A stretch of DNA of 22,046 bases. Source: Larix sibirica (taxonomy: Eukaryota; Streptophyta; Pinopsida; Pinales; Pinaceae). The stretch covers positions 5,782 through 27,827 of the forward strand of contig NWUY0300063986.1 in assembly GCA_004151065.3 (NCBI GenBank), written 5' to 3'. The position numbers were made by a program, and so were the translations under genes. This document shows, piece after piece, positions 8,638 to 18,789 of the stretch. Under the pieces are notes generated by a model that worked only from the letters and a program-made list of their open reading frames with translations, was not told the origin of the DNA and did no database searches. Position 1 is the stretch's first letter; each line of letters opens with the position of its first letter.

Positions 8638-10277
8638 TTTACCTATTTTTCACCCCTTTGTGTCAATACCAATATCATATTTATGCATAAGATCTATTCA
8701 ACCATGCCTAAAGCCTCCAAAGTCACCTTCGGGAGTTCTTCCTCCCACTCCGCTAATGCCTGCTCAGATACCATCAAAATATCCTCTTCCCAAAGCCCCC
8801 CTTCCATCGATGAATTCAATCGCATGGATATGCGTCAAACGATTGCTTCCTCTCCAAAACAACTGATAGGTGCTACCTATGGGAGATTGTTTCATGTCAA
8901 TCACCTAGCACCCTCTGGGAGATGGGTTTGGCTGAACATATTGGAAACAACTAAAGGCCATCGACATCAAAAATTAGTTTTTGAATTCTAGGGTCAAAAC
9001 ACTAGAGGCATAGAATGATATATTACATGCTAGCCTATTATCAATAGGGAAAGGGAAACAAGAACCATTAGATGCCATCATTCTTCCCATAGAGAAGGAT
9101 GGTGAACCAAAATCCCTAGAGAGATTGAAGATGGCTCATGCTATCCTTGTTACACAATAACTGCTAGATGAACATAAAAAACTAACCAATGAGGTAGACT
9201 TCCCGAGCAAGGGAAAATTCTTCTCTTCCAACTCAAAACCAAGTGTTGGAAGATAAAATTCTTGATTTAGAGATTAAGTAGGAGGCAGCAGAAGATGTAA
9301 GTCTTAAAATTTAAGAAGACAGTGACCTAATCAATTTCCTCAACCATCAAATCATTGAGCCCCAAAAGGAAAAGAGTTTACCATCTTCAAGCAACCAACC
9401 CTCTACATCCATAGAGTCAACATCACAACTAGAGCATAAAATTGATCAGCTAACCTGAGATCTTTATGAGTGGAAGAATAAAGCAGGGAGCAATGCAATG
9501 AAAGAATTATCCATTAGAGACCTAGTTGAGAAGTGGAAGGAAAAGCTAAAAAAACAGGGAGAGAAACTACATGAAGCGGAAAAGAAGTTGCATGAGCACA
9601 AAAAGGCAATTGTAGGTATCAAGGACGAGATACAAACTTGGAAAATCAAACATGAAGAGGCCCTGAATGAGGAAAGAATGACAAAGAAACTTGGGGACAT
9701 TAAAAATTGTGCGTGGAGATATGTTGCTAATGATCTCCCCTCTATTAGAAATCAACTTCAATTTTATCTAGAGTTTGACATTTTGTATTAAGGTTAGATA
9801 CCTCAATATTAATGAAAATGATATACATCAGAGGTACAAGATTTCCAAAGTGGCACGTAGAGTGTTCAACTCACTCTCCACTGAGAATTTGGAGTTGTTT
9901 GGAATCAAGAACATGACCTTAGTATACATGGAAATTGAGACTTGTATAATCAAGTTCATAGTTGTCGTATTACTAAGAAAAGGGCCTCAAAATTAGAAAA
10001 TCTCATCCAACCTTTCCTTAAATATATGAGCACGATGATCGGTCATTGTCTTATTTTCCCGTGGAATGATAATTTAAGATTACACCTTGAGGTTGTGTAC
10101 AACAGAATGCTCAAAATCTCTATGCCTAGGTTGGTGGTTGTACCAAAAAAACATACCACTCCCACCCCCATGGAAATCCACAATCAATTGTTGCCATCAA
10201 TTACCACTTGGGCACTATTGAAAACAATAATTCAAAATATCAAGGAGATCGATTACACCCCCAGAATCTTGAAGTGA
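8638..10277 (+). pseudogene. Broken coiled-coil ORF downstream of pol, family unknown
   Basis: A same-strand coding remnant can be followed through several frame segments. 8683-8991 gives a Ser-rich start (MPKASKVTFGSSSSHSANA), then LIGATYGRLFHVNHLAPSGR. About 9000-9240 gives SIGKGKQEPLDAIILPIEKD and KSLERLKMAHAIL with a few stops. 9240-9791 reads through three stops into a highly charged helix at 9498-9700 (LVEKWKEKLKKQGEKLHEAE and onward), whose spacing of hydrophobic residues suggests a coiled coil, followed by KNCAWRYVANDLPSIRNQLQ. 9775-10277 holds two more pieces (VARRVFNSLSTENLELFGIK, and a frame from 9942 ending at 10275-10277). I see no membrane segment, zinc knuckle or enzyme motif. 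Its place after pol suggests an additional ORF of the retroelement, but a separate decayed element or gene is equally possible. Confidence 0.45.
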
Positions 10278-11063
10278 GGAAGGGAAATCAATCAACATGG
10301 CTTGGCATGTATTAGCACATTACATGACTACATAGTCAAAATATAAGATAGAAGGGTTCTATAGGCAGTGGTCCATTGGCTCAAAAAAAACTAGAGCAAG
10401 CATGAATTTCACATCCCCTAGAAGGAACTAAGAAATCCAAAACACAATGAGTCGTCCTAGGGGGATTAAAAACATCATGGGGGAATTAAGGGGCAAAGAA
10501 AAAAAGAATCAAAGATGTGGGGACAGGGACAATAAACCTCATTTTGGCACGACCATGATGTGTCTTAAATTTTTTCCAATGTGGAAGAGAATCAATTATG
10601 CTAGTAGCCACTACACTCGTGCCAACTCAAATATGGGCTAACCACCACTTAGAGAAGAAAAAGGATAGTAAAAGGGAGCATCAATTTTAGAATAAGAGGA
10701 GGGCATTTTTTTATACCAAGAGGTTGCTAAATTTTCTTTGAATAATGCAATGGGATTTGCAACATCAATACCATCTCTTTTACTCATTCTTATTATTTTT
10801 CCCCATGTAAATGTTATCTCAAGTCCTTCTGTGAGAAAGAAAATTATTATCCCGGGCAAGAGATCAAAGGGTCCCTCCTTGTATCATTTTTCCACTATAT
10901 TGAAGCAATAAATTTTCATGTGTGTTATAAGGGTCTCTTCTCATGGATGTATATCTTCCATTTCATTGTATGAATGAGTGGATCTATGTTTATCTTTCCC
11001 ACTTAATTTTCTATATTGTTAGTTCTAAACCTAATTAAGTGTAACAATGCATACAATTCTTAA
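10278..11063 (+). other. Stretch before the gap, with purine-rich tracts
   Basis: Only short frames occur (for example 10447-10641, Lys/Arg-rich) and I cannot assign any. Two purine-rich tracts, at 10651-10680 and 10690-10704 (AATAAGAGGAGGG followed by CATTTTTTT), could be polypurine tracts preceding a 3' LTR of the first retroelement. In that case the LTR would begin just after 10704 and run into the gap. No matching 5' LTR is in the window, so this is only a suggestion. Confidence 0.3.
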
Positions 11064-11107
11064 NNNNNNNNNNNNNNNNNNNNNNNNNNNNNNNNNNNNN
11101 NNNNNNN
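11064..11107. other. Assembly gap of 44 Ns
   Basis: This is a run of N. The sequence to its right starts inside a Copia-like LTR, so the gap hides the 3' end of that LTR and its junction with the DNA to the left. The real length of the missing sequence is unknown. Confidence 0.98.
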
Positions 11108-11338
11108 TTTACCCTGGAAACCCTTAACCGAGAAAACCAACTTAACTAGAGCTTCATCGCTCTGTTTGTTTATTTTATTGTGTTAACTCAATCGTTTACA
11201 ATACAATATATAGGTCTTTACCAGCCTCCGAAACCTTAATTCCTAAACTGGAATCAGAACACAATGGGTCAAAAACCATTGGTCGAACCCTCGCCAGAAG
11301 GTGGGTAGTCATGCATAGAATATAACACATATCCAACA
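11108..11338 (-). mobile_element. Copia-like LTR fragment A, truncated by the gap
   Basis: Read on the minus strand, this starts TGTTGGATATGTG at 11338, has a CCTATATATTGTATTGTAAA core (plus-strand 11195-11214) that includes a TATA-like element, and ends with a TTCTCGGTTAAGGG segment and GTAAA at the gap edge. The TGTTGGAT start and the GGTTAAGGGTTTCC-type 3' part are typical of plant Ty1/copia LTRs. The 20-bp core is identical to one in the fragment at 14804-15037. No primer-binding site, polypurine tract or target duplication is visible, so it is a solo or truncated LTR. Confidence 0.6.
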
Positions 11339-12000
11339 TATATGATGAAAGCATTTTTAGATAGAATGTATGATTTTCTCTCTTCTATAGTATGTGTTTG
11401 TAATCTTAAATCTATCTTCTAGCAATAAAACTATGATTAAGGCGAACCAAAAACATCAATTTCATTACAATTTATGTTATCTGCATTGTTTTGTGTCCTC
11501 CCACCTTTAAAATAACATTTGAAATCATCTTTCAAGAAATAGAAGCTAATTCCATGCACCATAGCCCCCTGTTGTAAACCCAATTGAGTAAGTTTCATAG
11601 ATATAAAGGCTTTCCCAGGGTGACAACTATGATCTTTTGCCTTAGCGAACAAGGGATTTGTCCCTTAGTTCAAGGACTGGCTTGATGGCCCAAAGTGGTG
11701 CGTGAAGGTGCATCCCACAATATATGCCATGCCCTTGCATTGCCTCCTATCCTATTCTTACCAAGTGTGTTATCTAGAAATAATATAGGCTTTGTTAAAG
11801 GGGGTGCAGCTTGGGGGACAACACTAAACATCATCCAATTCCTAAGCATAACTTCTAAGGGAATTCAATTAACAAAACATGCACAAAGTATGGTTTCTAA
11901 TGTCGATCATAACATGCTTTACAACATAGTGGTCCAAAATAGAGCAAGGATCTCAAGGAATGCCTCATACTACTACACATCCGACATAAAGTTTTTGAAA
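11339..12000. other. Unassigned stretch with two short ORFs
   Basis: Two frames are worth recording. On the minus strand, 11437-11652 (71 codons) contains HPGKAFISMKLTQLGLQQGA and HGISFYFLKDDFKCYFKGG; open sequence with one stop continues to about 11700. On the plus strand, 11695-12018 (107 codons) contains GGAAWGTTLNIIQFL. I do not recognise either. The minus one looks slightly more protein-like and could be a decayed exon. Neither has visible splice or promoter support. Confidence 0.25.
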
Positions 12001-12099
12001 CACTACAATACAAACTAGGGATAAAATACAATACAAATTTAGGGATGCATTATTGCAAGCCACTACAATTCAAATTTATGGATTCATTATTGCAATCCA
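12001..12099. repeat. Short diverged direct repeats, period about 37 bp
   Basis: ACAATACAAATTTAGGGATG (start 12028) and ACAATTCAAATTTATGGATT (start 12065) head two 35-base copies that both continue into a CATTATTGCAA(G/T)CCA segment. A partial copy is seen at 12001-12020, and a further diverged TTCATTATTGAAAT segment lies near 12165. This is simple local duplication. Confidence 0.6.
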
Positions 12100-14803
12100 A
12101 TACCTTTGAAACCAAAAAATGTAAAGAGTACAATAAAATAAGTTGTTTTCTAATTAATTTAGTGCTTCATTATTGAAATCTCTACTATTGTCCATTTTCA
12201 TTTCTCTTCATGACTTAAGGCAAACATCTTAATGAATCTTTGAGGTGATGAAGGCAATTCTATTCTTTTGTTGGTGTCCTTTGTTTTATTGGTGGGGTGG
12301 GGTTTGTTATATTACCTTGAAACCCTTGCGATGAACCCTTTCTTCGTTATATTCCATTCCAATCCATGGTTGCTAAGTTGTAGCTAATTTTACCATTTCT
12401 AGATATATATGTCAATCCCTTCTACTCCATTCTTCAATGTTAGTTGCAGGTTGGTTTTCTTTCCCAATCTTTGAGGGTGTGAATATAGAGGAGATGTCAT
12501 TCTAGTTCTAAGCAAATTGAGTGTGAACATAGATTTTAGTCAAGGTTGATGCAAGTACAATGGTAAAGGGTTGAGACTAAGGTAATCCATAAGCCCAATG
12601 CTAGAAGTGTACTTAAAGTAATGGAACCTTAGAATCTTATAATTATGTAACATAAAGGGTCTCTATTTTAGATGTAAACAATGGAACATGTAAAGCATAT
12701 GTTGCATGTAAAATGGTTTATTTCGTATTATTACAAGTTTTACCATAAACTAGTACATGGTCCCAATTGTTATAGATTGAATGCAATTAAATGTTTTGCA
12801 ACCTTTCTTCTCAGAAATCACAAGAAGAATTTTCAATGGTTGACTTCATCCTCATTTTCAACCTAAGGAATAAGGAGTAAAATGTTTGAACATGTAAATG
12901 ATCTCTCTACTATATTCATATCTTTTTGAAGAAGATTAGAAGCTTGTGGACATTTTGTCATCAATATATCTTGACAAGTATCATGTTGACCCTATACTCA
13001 GATCCAAGAAATTGCCCCATAATAAGACCTTTGATGTTATTGGATATCTCATTTTCCTTAACAATGTAGGGAATTGCAACATTAATCAACACTTGCAAGT
13101 AATTTGAATTGAAATACAATGTTGTAATCGATGTCTTTGTAGAATAGTAACACCATTATCCAACTAATTACTACTCATATCCATTGCACTGATTTTAGAT
13201 GATTTCCTTATAACAATAAAATAACCTAGAGCCTAGAATGGTTTTGTGTGCAGATTTTACAATGACTTGTGAGTTTGGGCATCCACCTCGTCATAATTAT
13301 AAAGGAAACTTGCAACATAAGGATCAAATTTCCATCTAATGTTCATTACTGCATAATATAATTTAAAATTTAAATCTTGAATTTTGAAAGCAAGCAATTT
13401 GTGTTCATATATAGGCCTTTGCTAATTTACCATTGTCTTACGAGGGAGGGTTTGAAAGTTATTCACATATATTTTTTAATCACTCGTTGAGGAATATCTA
13501 TAGGCTAAGAATTTTTTTTTTTGATGAAATGCATATGTTGAAGCGATTGAAAGTTCCAAACTTCAATATAAAAGCGATATTTTTGAGGTGGTAGACACGA
13601 TGCTTTCTCATTAGAGAATTAGGAGTTAAACCAAATTAATTTGAATGATAATGGAAGTTATTGTCTCCATGAATCCTTTTTCTTATAAAGAGCACTTGGT
13701 TTGCATTTTTTTTCTTAGTCATGTACATTTCTAATAATTGGTGTTAAAACTAAGCTAGTTACCATAACAAACCAAACTTATTGAACTTTCAACCTGTTTT
13801 TTCAATGTGGTGGAAGAAGTCAAATATTGTTGTAATGTTGTATGGTTTGATGAGTTGTCTCTAGGCTATGGTTTAATTATTTTTTATCTTAGTCTATAAT
13901 GGTATAAACCTTCTAAACATAAAATCTAGAAAAAATAGATGTATTATAGATGACGTCATTGATAAGGAGGATGGAATAGGTGTGGATAATTTATCAATCA
14001 ATGTATCAATTGTAGGTGTTTATTCAAGGGTATATCAAGAAAATTTCATATTGACATGTGAAAATAGTCATACATGAAGAAGATTCAAAATGATACAGAT
14101 GGAAATAGAGGTACATGTGAAAACATTTTGAGATAAATACATAATGAGATATATCGAAATATGGATCTTGTGTTCTCTCTGGTCATTTATGCTTCTAGAA
14201 ACTTAGCATAGATATCACCTCTCTAGAATTTCCACCTCCTCAAAAAAAGAATGCCTAAAAATATAGCTCCAAGAAAGGTCATTAAAGTCATGGTGATAAA
14301 CGAAAGTTCAAAGCATTCATGCCCAATGCAAGTAATCTCATTCTAACTAAAATTGGTAGTTGTTGCACCACTTTCTATTATTGGAGGCATTGCCATCGCA
14401 AGCTCAAGATTGGAGCTAGCATATTGGTCAACATGTGGACTACATAACATAAAATGAGGACCTTAAATAGGATCAATGCATACTATATAATACCATATTT
14501 ATAACTTATGAGCATAACATAATCACATTAAAGTGATTTTTTAACTCATCAGAATGCCTTGAGTTGCATCATTAGTACGTTCTAGGTTTTTTGTCTTGTT
14601 GAAGACTCCTATTGTAGAGGACAAATTCAACAAGGAGTAGTGGAGTGATATGCATAATTTTTCAAGAAGGGAGTGCATCACTTTTGTGGATGAGTTGTAG
14701 AAGAAGTTGCAACAAAAAAGTTGAAGAAGTGTGGTGTTGATTGAAAAGTTTGATAAATCTATTCAAGAAAGACAAAGATATCATTTAAAAATAGAAGAAA
14801 CAC
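12100..14803. other. A+T-rich DNA without recognisable genes
   Basis: I read this stretch on both strands and found no protein domain, RNA gene or terminal repeat. The longest frames (such as 12681-12866) are short and low in information. There is a T run at about 13512-13522. A Lys/Glu-rich, stop-broken frame at about 14600-14800 could be an old coding relic but cannot be assigned. Confidence 0.5.
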
Positions 14804-15037
14804 TGGCACATATACATATTATATACAAATATTTACCATGACACACTTAACCGGGAAAATCAGCAAACTCATAGCCGCACCTCTTTCTCTTTGTATTAGC
14901 AAAAGAATTTACAATACAATATATAGGCATTTCATGGCATCATTCAACCCTAATCCACCAATGGGTGGAAACCATAAAAAAAGCCATACATACACCTATA
15001 ATGGTCTATAAATGCAAATAATACAACACATCCAACA
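14804..15037 (-). mobile_element. Copia-like LTR fragment B, possibly a solo LTR
   Basis: On the minus strand it reads TGTTGGATGTGTTGTATT from 15037, passes CCTATATATTGTATTGTAAA (plus-strand 14908-14927) and a TTTTCCCGGTTAAG segment, and can be ended at CA (plus-strand TG at 14804-14805). That gives 234 bp. Start, TATA-like core and 3' part match fragment A in order, but the two are clearly diverged elsewhere. The five bases flanking each side (AACAC and TTGAG) are not a target duplication, and no primer-binding site or polypurine tract adjoins it. The left boundary is chosen from the TG...CA rule only. Confidence 0.6.
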
Positions 15038-16119
15038 TTGAGAAGACATCTACAAGAGTTCTCAATTCCCATAAATATTATGTTGATTGTTGAAATTATT
15101 GCATGTGCATTTGCATCAAAAGATAAGAATGCAATAAAGGATGAATATAACAACAATTAAGATGAGAAGGATGTAGCAGTGAAAATATTAGAAGGTGCAT
15201 AATTGATTTACACTAGCAATAGTTGAAGATGAGAGTCAACCTTGTAAGGATGGGGAAGTACTGTTATTCACTTGGGGAATATCATGCAGTGGCACCCCCA
15301 TCAAATGAAGTAATCCCTTGGAGAGCTAATAAAAGAAACAAACTAAAGCATTGAGAGTATGTACAAGAAGAGAAAATATGAGAAGGATGATGCTCGTGGA
15401 GTGATGTCACACATGTGGACAAGAACATATCCATAAGGAAAATTACATGTATAACTTGAAAGGAAGACAAGTATGTTGTGGACATGCATAAGACAATTTG
15501 TAGGTCTAGTGATTTGATGGATAGATAGTCACATTACCAATTATCTACGGCTTGTTAAAGGTTTGGATGAGGTGAAAATAATAAGGTTGACATATACTAA
15601 GTTGGTGAAGATGCATGGGAGATAACGGTTCGAGGTTATTGTGAGATGGATGACATGGGTGAATAGAAAGATGCCACACCAAAGATAACATCAATATTGG
15701 AGAAATGGACATGTTAGAAAGTTTGTCATGGCTAAACACTAAATGCCAAGTAGTAATTAGAAGGCAATGGTGACTAAGATTTGTGAACATGGATAGTGGT
15801 TGGAAGGTGAAGGAACATTAATGAGTAGGAGAAGTTGAAGAGGAAGCACAAGAATATCATAGGACAATCAACAAAAGATGAAGCTACAACTTGAGGGAAG
15901 ATAAGCATAGTCAAACTATAGATAAATAAAATATGAAACAAGGTTTCCATGTCCTTTGGTTTGAAAACATGGTGGATGTTGTAATGTAATAGAGTGAAAA
16001 GGATAAGAGCCTATTGTAAGAGTGAATTCTCTAAAATTGAATAAGAGATTGATTGATAAGTTTGAGAGATTTGTTCTTATGGTTTTCCACTATAAATCTT
16101 GGTGTTAATTATGAGAATG
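15038..16119. other. Stretch with nothing recognisable
   Basis: This stretch is purine-rich on the plus strand, with many GAAG/GATG words, and has several short minus-strand frames (14950-15156, 15282-15485, 15545-15790) that are low-complexity His/Ser/Leu-rich readings of it. I find no domain, RNA gene or terminal repeat. It borders the satellite on the right. Confidence 0.5.
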
Positions 16120-16318
16120 CTCATTGTATGTTTTCCATGAAAGTAGACAACACATTTTGATATTCTTGCGCTCATATTAATACCTTCCTTGTGCATGTTG
16201 TGATTTTGTGTATGAAATAAGATGTCCATGAATCCTTGTTGTTGTTAGGATTAAATGATCCATCCTTGTGCTTGAGCTATCATTCAACTTCCTTGTGCTT
16301 CTAGTAATCTTGTATATT
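16120..16318 (-). repeat. Satellite block in inverted orientation
   Basis: The reverse complement of this block reads as the satellite long monomer. ACAAGATTACTAGAAGCACA, then GATAGCTCAAGCACAAGGAT, a box (plus-strand 16230-16253), GGATTCATGGACATCTTA and TTTCATACACAAAATCACAA appear in the normal order. The next box, at 16319, is in the normal plus orientation. The array thus has a head-to-head switch close to 16319. The left limit near 16120 is uncertain because similarity fades. Confidence 0.7.
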
Positions 16319-16593
16319 GAATCCTAGTGCTCACTGTGATTTGTGGACATATCAATCCATATACTAAACACAAGGATAACTTGAAAGCTTACAACAAGCA
16401 CGACCTTAAGGACAACACATTGAATCCTAGTGGCTGCTAGGATCCATGGACATCCCATGGGTCCATGATACACAAGCTTAAGGATGGATTGTTGAATCCT
16501 AGTGACTGCTAGGATTAATAGGCATATACATCAATTCATATATCAAGCACAGTGATATCTCAACCACATTTCATACACAAACTTACTACTAGC

Positions 16594-17051
16594 ATAGATC
16601 CATTTTAAAATTGTATATATCAAGTCTCAAGAGGGATCAAATCCCTTTAGGTGTAATTCTTTTATCACTTAATATGGAGCTAGGTTAGTTTTAGTCTCCC
16701 TTAGCTATGTAGAACTCACAACTTATGGAGATTTGGATAAGTAAAAATACAAGTTTGATTGGTGTTGAAAGATATCCATATTTTCATTTTGACAATATTT
16801 CTATGTAAATACCGTATTTAAAGTACTTTTATTTATGGTGTAAAGTTGGTATCTCTCCACGCATATGCACACACACACGTGTGTGTGTGTGTGTGTGTGT
16901 GTTTATTTTTGTTTGTATCTATATTTTGCTAACATATAGTATCAATATTATTATTTGTTAAAAATGTTATATTTTTGAAGAAAAATATGATGATGTAAGT
17001 GTTACCCACGTGACAACTTGTCTCCCATGCTAGGATGTAGAAGCACCTTTC
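16594..17051. other. Unrelated insertion of about 455 bp inside the satellite
   Basis: The satellite long monomer that begins with the box at 16494 breaks off after ACTTACTACTAGCA (about 16593). It picks up again with ACAACAAGTACAAGGACATT (from about 17055), so roughly 455 bases are foreign to the repeat. The segment contains a 6-bp hairpin (AGGGAT/ATCCCT at 16632-16646), a CA/GT microsatellite and A+T-rich flanks. I find no clear terminal inverted repeat, target duplication or coding frame. It could be a small non-autonomous transposon or the result of a rearrangement. Confidence 0.5.
16868..16902. repeat. (CA)n/(GT)n palindromic microsatellite
   Basis: An alternating CACACACACAC tract (16868-16878) changes directly into GTGTGT... 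(16879-16902), giving a perfect 22-bp palindrome at 16868-16889. Alternating purine-pyrimidine DNA of this kind can form Z-DNA or a hairpin; no function is shown. Confidence 0.9.
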
Positions 17052-18375
17052 AACACAACAAGTACAAGGACATTGAATCTTAAGGAAGGATCAATGAATC
17101 CTATTGGCAATTAGGATCCATAGACATCTAAAGGATGGGTCATTCACAAACTCAATGATGGGTCATTGAATCCCAACCACCATTGGGATTCATGGACATC
17201 TCATGGATGGGTAATGCTGAAGGTTAAGGATGACTCTTTGCATCCTAGTGGCCACTAGGATTCATGGGCATATATATCAATTCATATATCAAGCACAATG
17301 GTACATTAACCTCATTTCACACACAAGATTACTAAAATCAAAAGAAAGTTGAAGCTCAAGGATGGTTCATTGAATCCTATCAACCACTAGGATTCATGGA
17401 TATCTCGAGTATGTCTCTTAAGCAATCTAAAGGACATGCTATTAAATTCTAGCAGTGACTATATATCATGAACATATCAAAACATATATCAAGAATAAAG
17501 GATAGTCAAAATGCATTTCATACACAAGCTTACTACAAGCATAAGGAATTTCAAGCTTGAAGACAACTTATTTAATTCTAGAGGTAGTTAATATTCATGG
17601 ACATCACAAGGATAGCTCATACACAAGTTCAATGATGGCTCATTGAGTCCCAGTAGCCGCTAGAATTCATAGAAATATCAATTCATATATCAAACACAAT
17701 GATAACTCGAGCTCATTGCATCCACAAGCTCGCTACGAATGTAAGAAAACTTGACAAATTTAAGGATGGCTCATTTCATCCTCGTGGCTACTAGGATTCA
17801 TGTATATCTCAAGTATGGCTCATAAATAATCTCAAGGATGGGTCATTGAATCCTAGTGTCCACTAGGATTCATGGACATCTCAATTCATATATGAAGCAC
17901 AATGATACCCCAAGGTCATTTCATACAAAATATTACTACAAGCACAAGGAAGGTCAAGGTTAAGATGGATCACCGAATCCTAGCAGTTCTTAGGATCCAT
18001 GGACACCTCAAGGACAACTCACACACAAGCCCATGGATGGATTATTGAATCTAATGATCATTGGGATTCATGGATGTAACAATTCATATATCAAACACAA
18101 TAATAGCTCAAGCTCATATCATACACAAACTTACTATAAGCACATGGAAACTTGAAAAGATTAAGGATGGTTGATTGAATCCCAACAGTCGCTAGGATTC
18201 ATGGACATATTAATTAATATATATAACACATGGATAGATCAAGCTCATTTCATACACAAGATTAGTACAAGAACAAGGAAGCATAAGCTTAAAGAGAGAT
18301 CCTTGAATCCTTGCGGCCGCTAGGATACAAGGACATTTCAAGAATGTGCAATACACAATCTTAAGGATGGCACAT

Positions 18376-18715
18376 TGTGTTATGGACTTTAATTGCAAAA
18401 TATGAAATTAAAGCATAAATAACATAATGTAGTAAGGTTTTAGAATGAAAAGAACAAAATTTCCATAGTAGTAGACAATTGTAGATAACAAAATACCACA
18501 AGAGCAATACCTTTATTGATGAAGGCAATGGTCACTTTCCTCTTCTAGGGGTAAACCTCCAAATGAGCAAAACTCCAATTAAAATATACTTTAAAAATAA
18601 TCATATTGCATTGCTTCTACTCCTTTATATAGTTTCTAGAGAATGAAATTTTTAGTAGGTGGGATCTTCTAGTAAGTCTTCTTACAAATATTGTGTTCAC
18701 ACTATATCTGCCTCA
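18376..18715 (-). mobile_element. Probable 3' LTR of the chromovirus
   Basis: The satellite ends at 18375, and non-satellite sequence starts TGTGTTATGG on the plus strand, i.e. it ends in ...CCATAACACA on the minus strand, fitting a TG...CA LTR end. Within the block, the minus strand has TATATAAAGGAGTAG (plus-strand 18617-18631) as a TATA-like element. The inner boundary is placed near 18715 (minus-strand TGAGGCAGATATAG), just downstream of the chromodomain relic. No second LTR is inside the window, so both boundaries are inferred. Confidence 0.45.
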
Positions 18716-18789
18716 TGGGCCTTATTTAATATAGTTGGCTTCAATACATAGAAAACTATCTATTTGTTTGAGAGGGTAAGGGTAGGACC

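Larger units (their letters stand above)
16120..18375 (+). repeat. Dimeric satellite, about 202-bp unit, two palindromic boxes per unit
   Basis: A box of about 24 bp, close to a palindrome around ATCCTAGTGGCCACTAGGAT (perfect at 17242-17261) and usually followed by ATGGACAT, starts at 16422, 16494, 17096, 17168, 17240, 17372, 17444, 17574, 17645, 17776, 17848, 17975, 18047, 18177 and 18305. The steps alternate between about 72 and about 130 bp, making a dimeric unit of about 202 bp, with a few exceptions (17096-17240 has two 72-bp steps; 18047-18305 has two long ones). The short monomer carries CAAGGATGG and CACAAGCTCAA words. The long one adds ATTCATATATCAAGCACAA and a TTTCATACACAAGCTTACTA segment. 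Copies are diverged. No ORF is supported. Confidence 0.88.

Noticed and set aside
11108-15037. One complete Copia element between the two LTR fragments
   Set aside because: The LTRs are too diverged from each other. I find no primer-binding site, polypurine tract, target duplication or Copia pol between them.
14950-15790. Several minus-strand ORFs of 67-81 codons
   Set aside because: They are low-complexity His/Ser/Leu-rich readings of purine-rich DNA, with no motif and no regulatory signals.
16422-18375. CRISPR-like array, because short palindromic boxes recur at regular spacing
   Set aside because: The DNA between the boxes is itself repeated, not unique; the boxes are diverged, spacing alternates 72/130 bp, and the surroundings are a plant repeat landscape.
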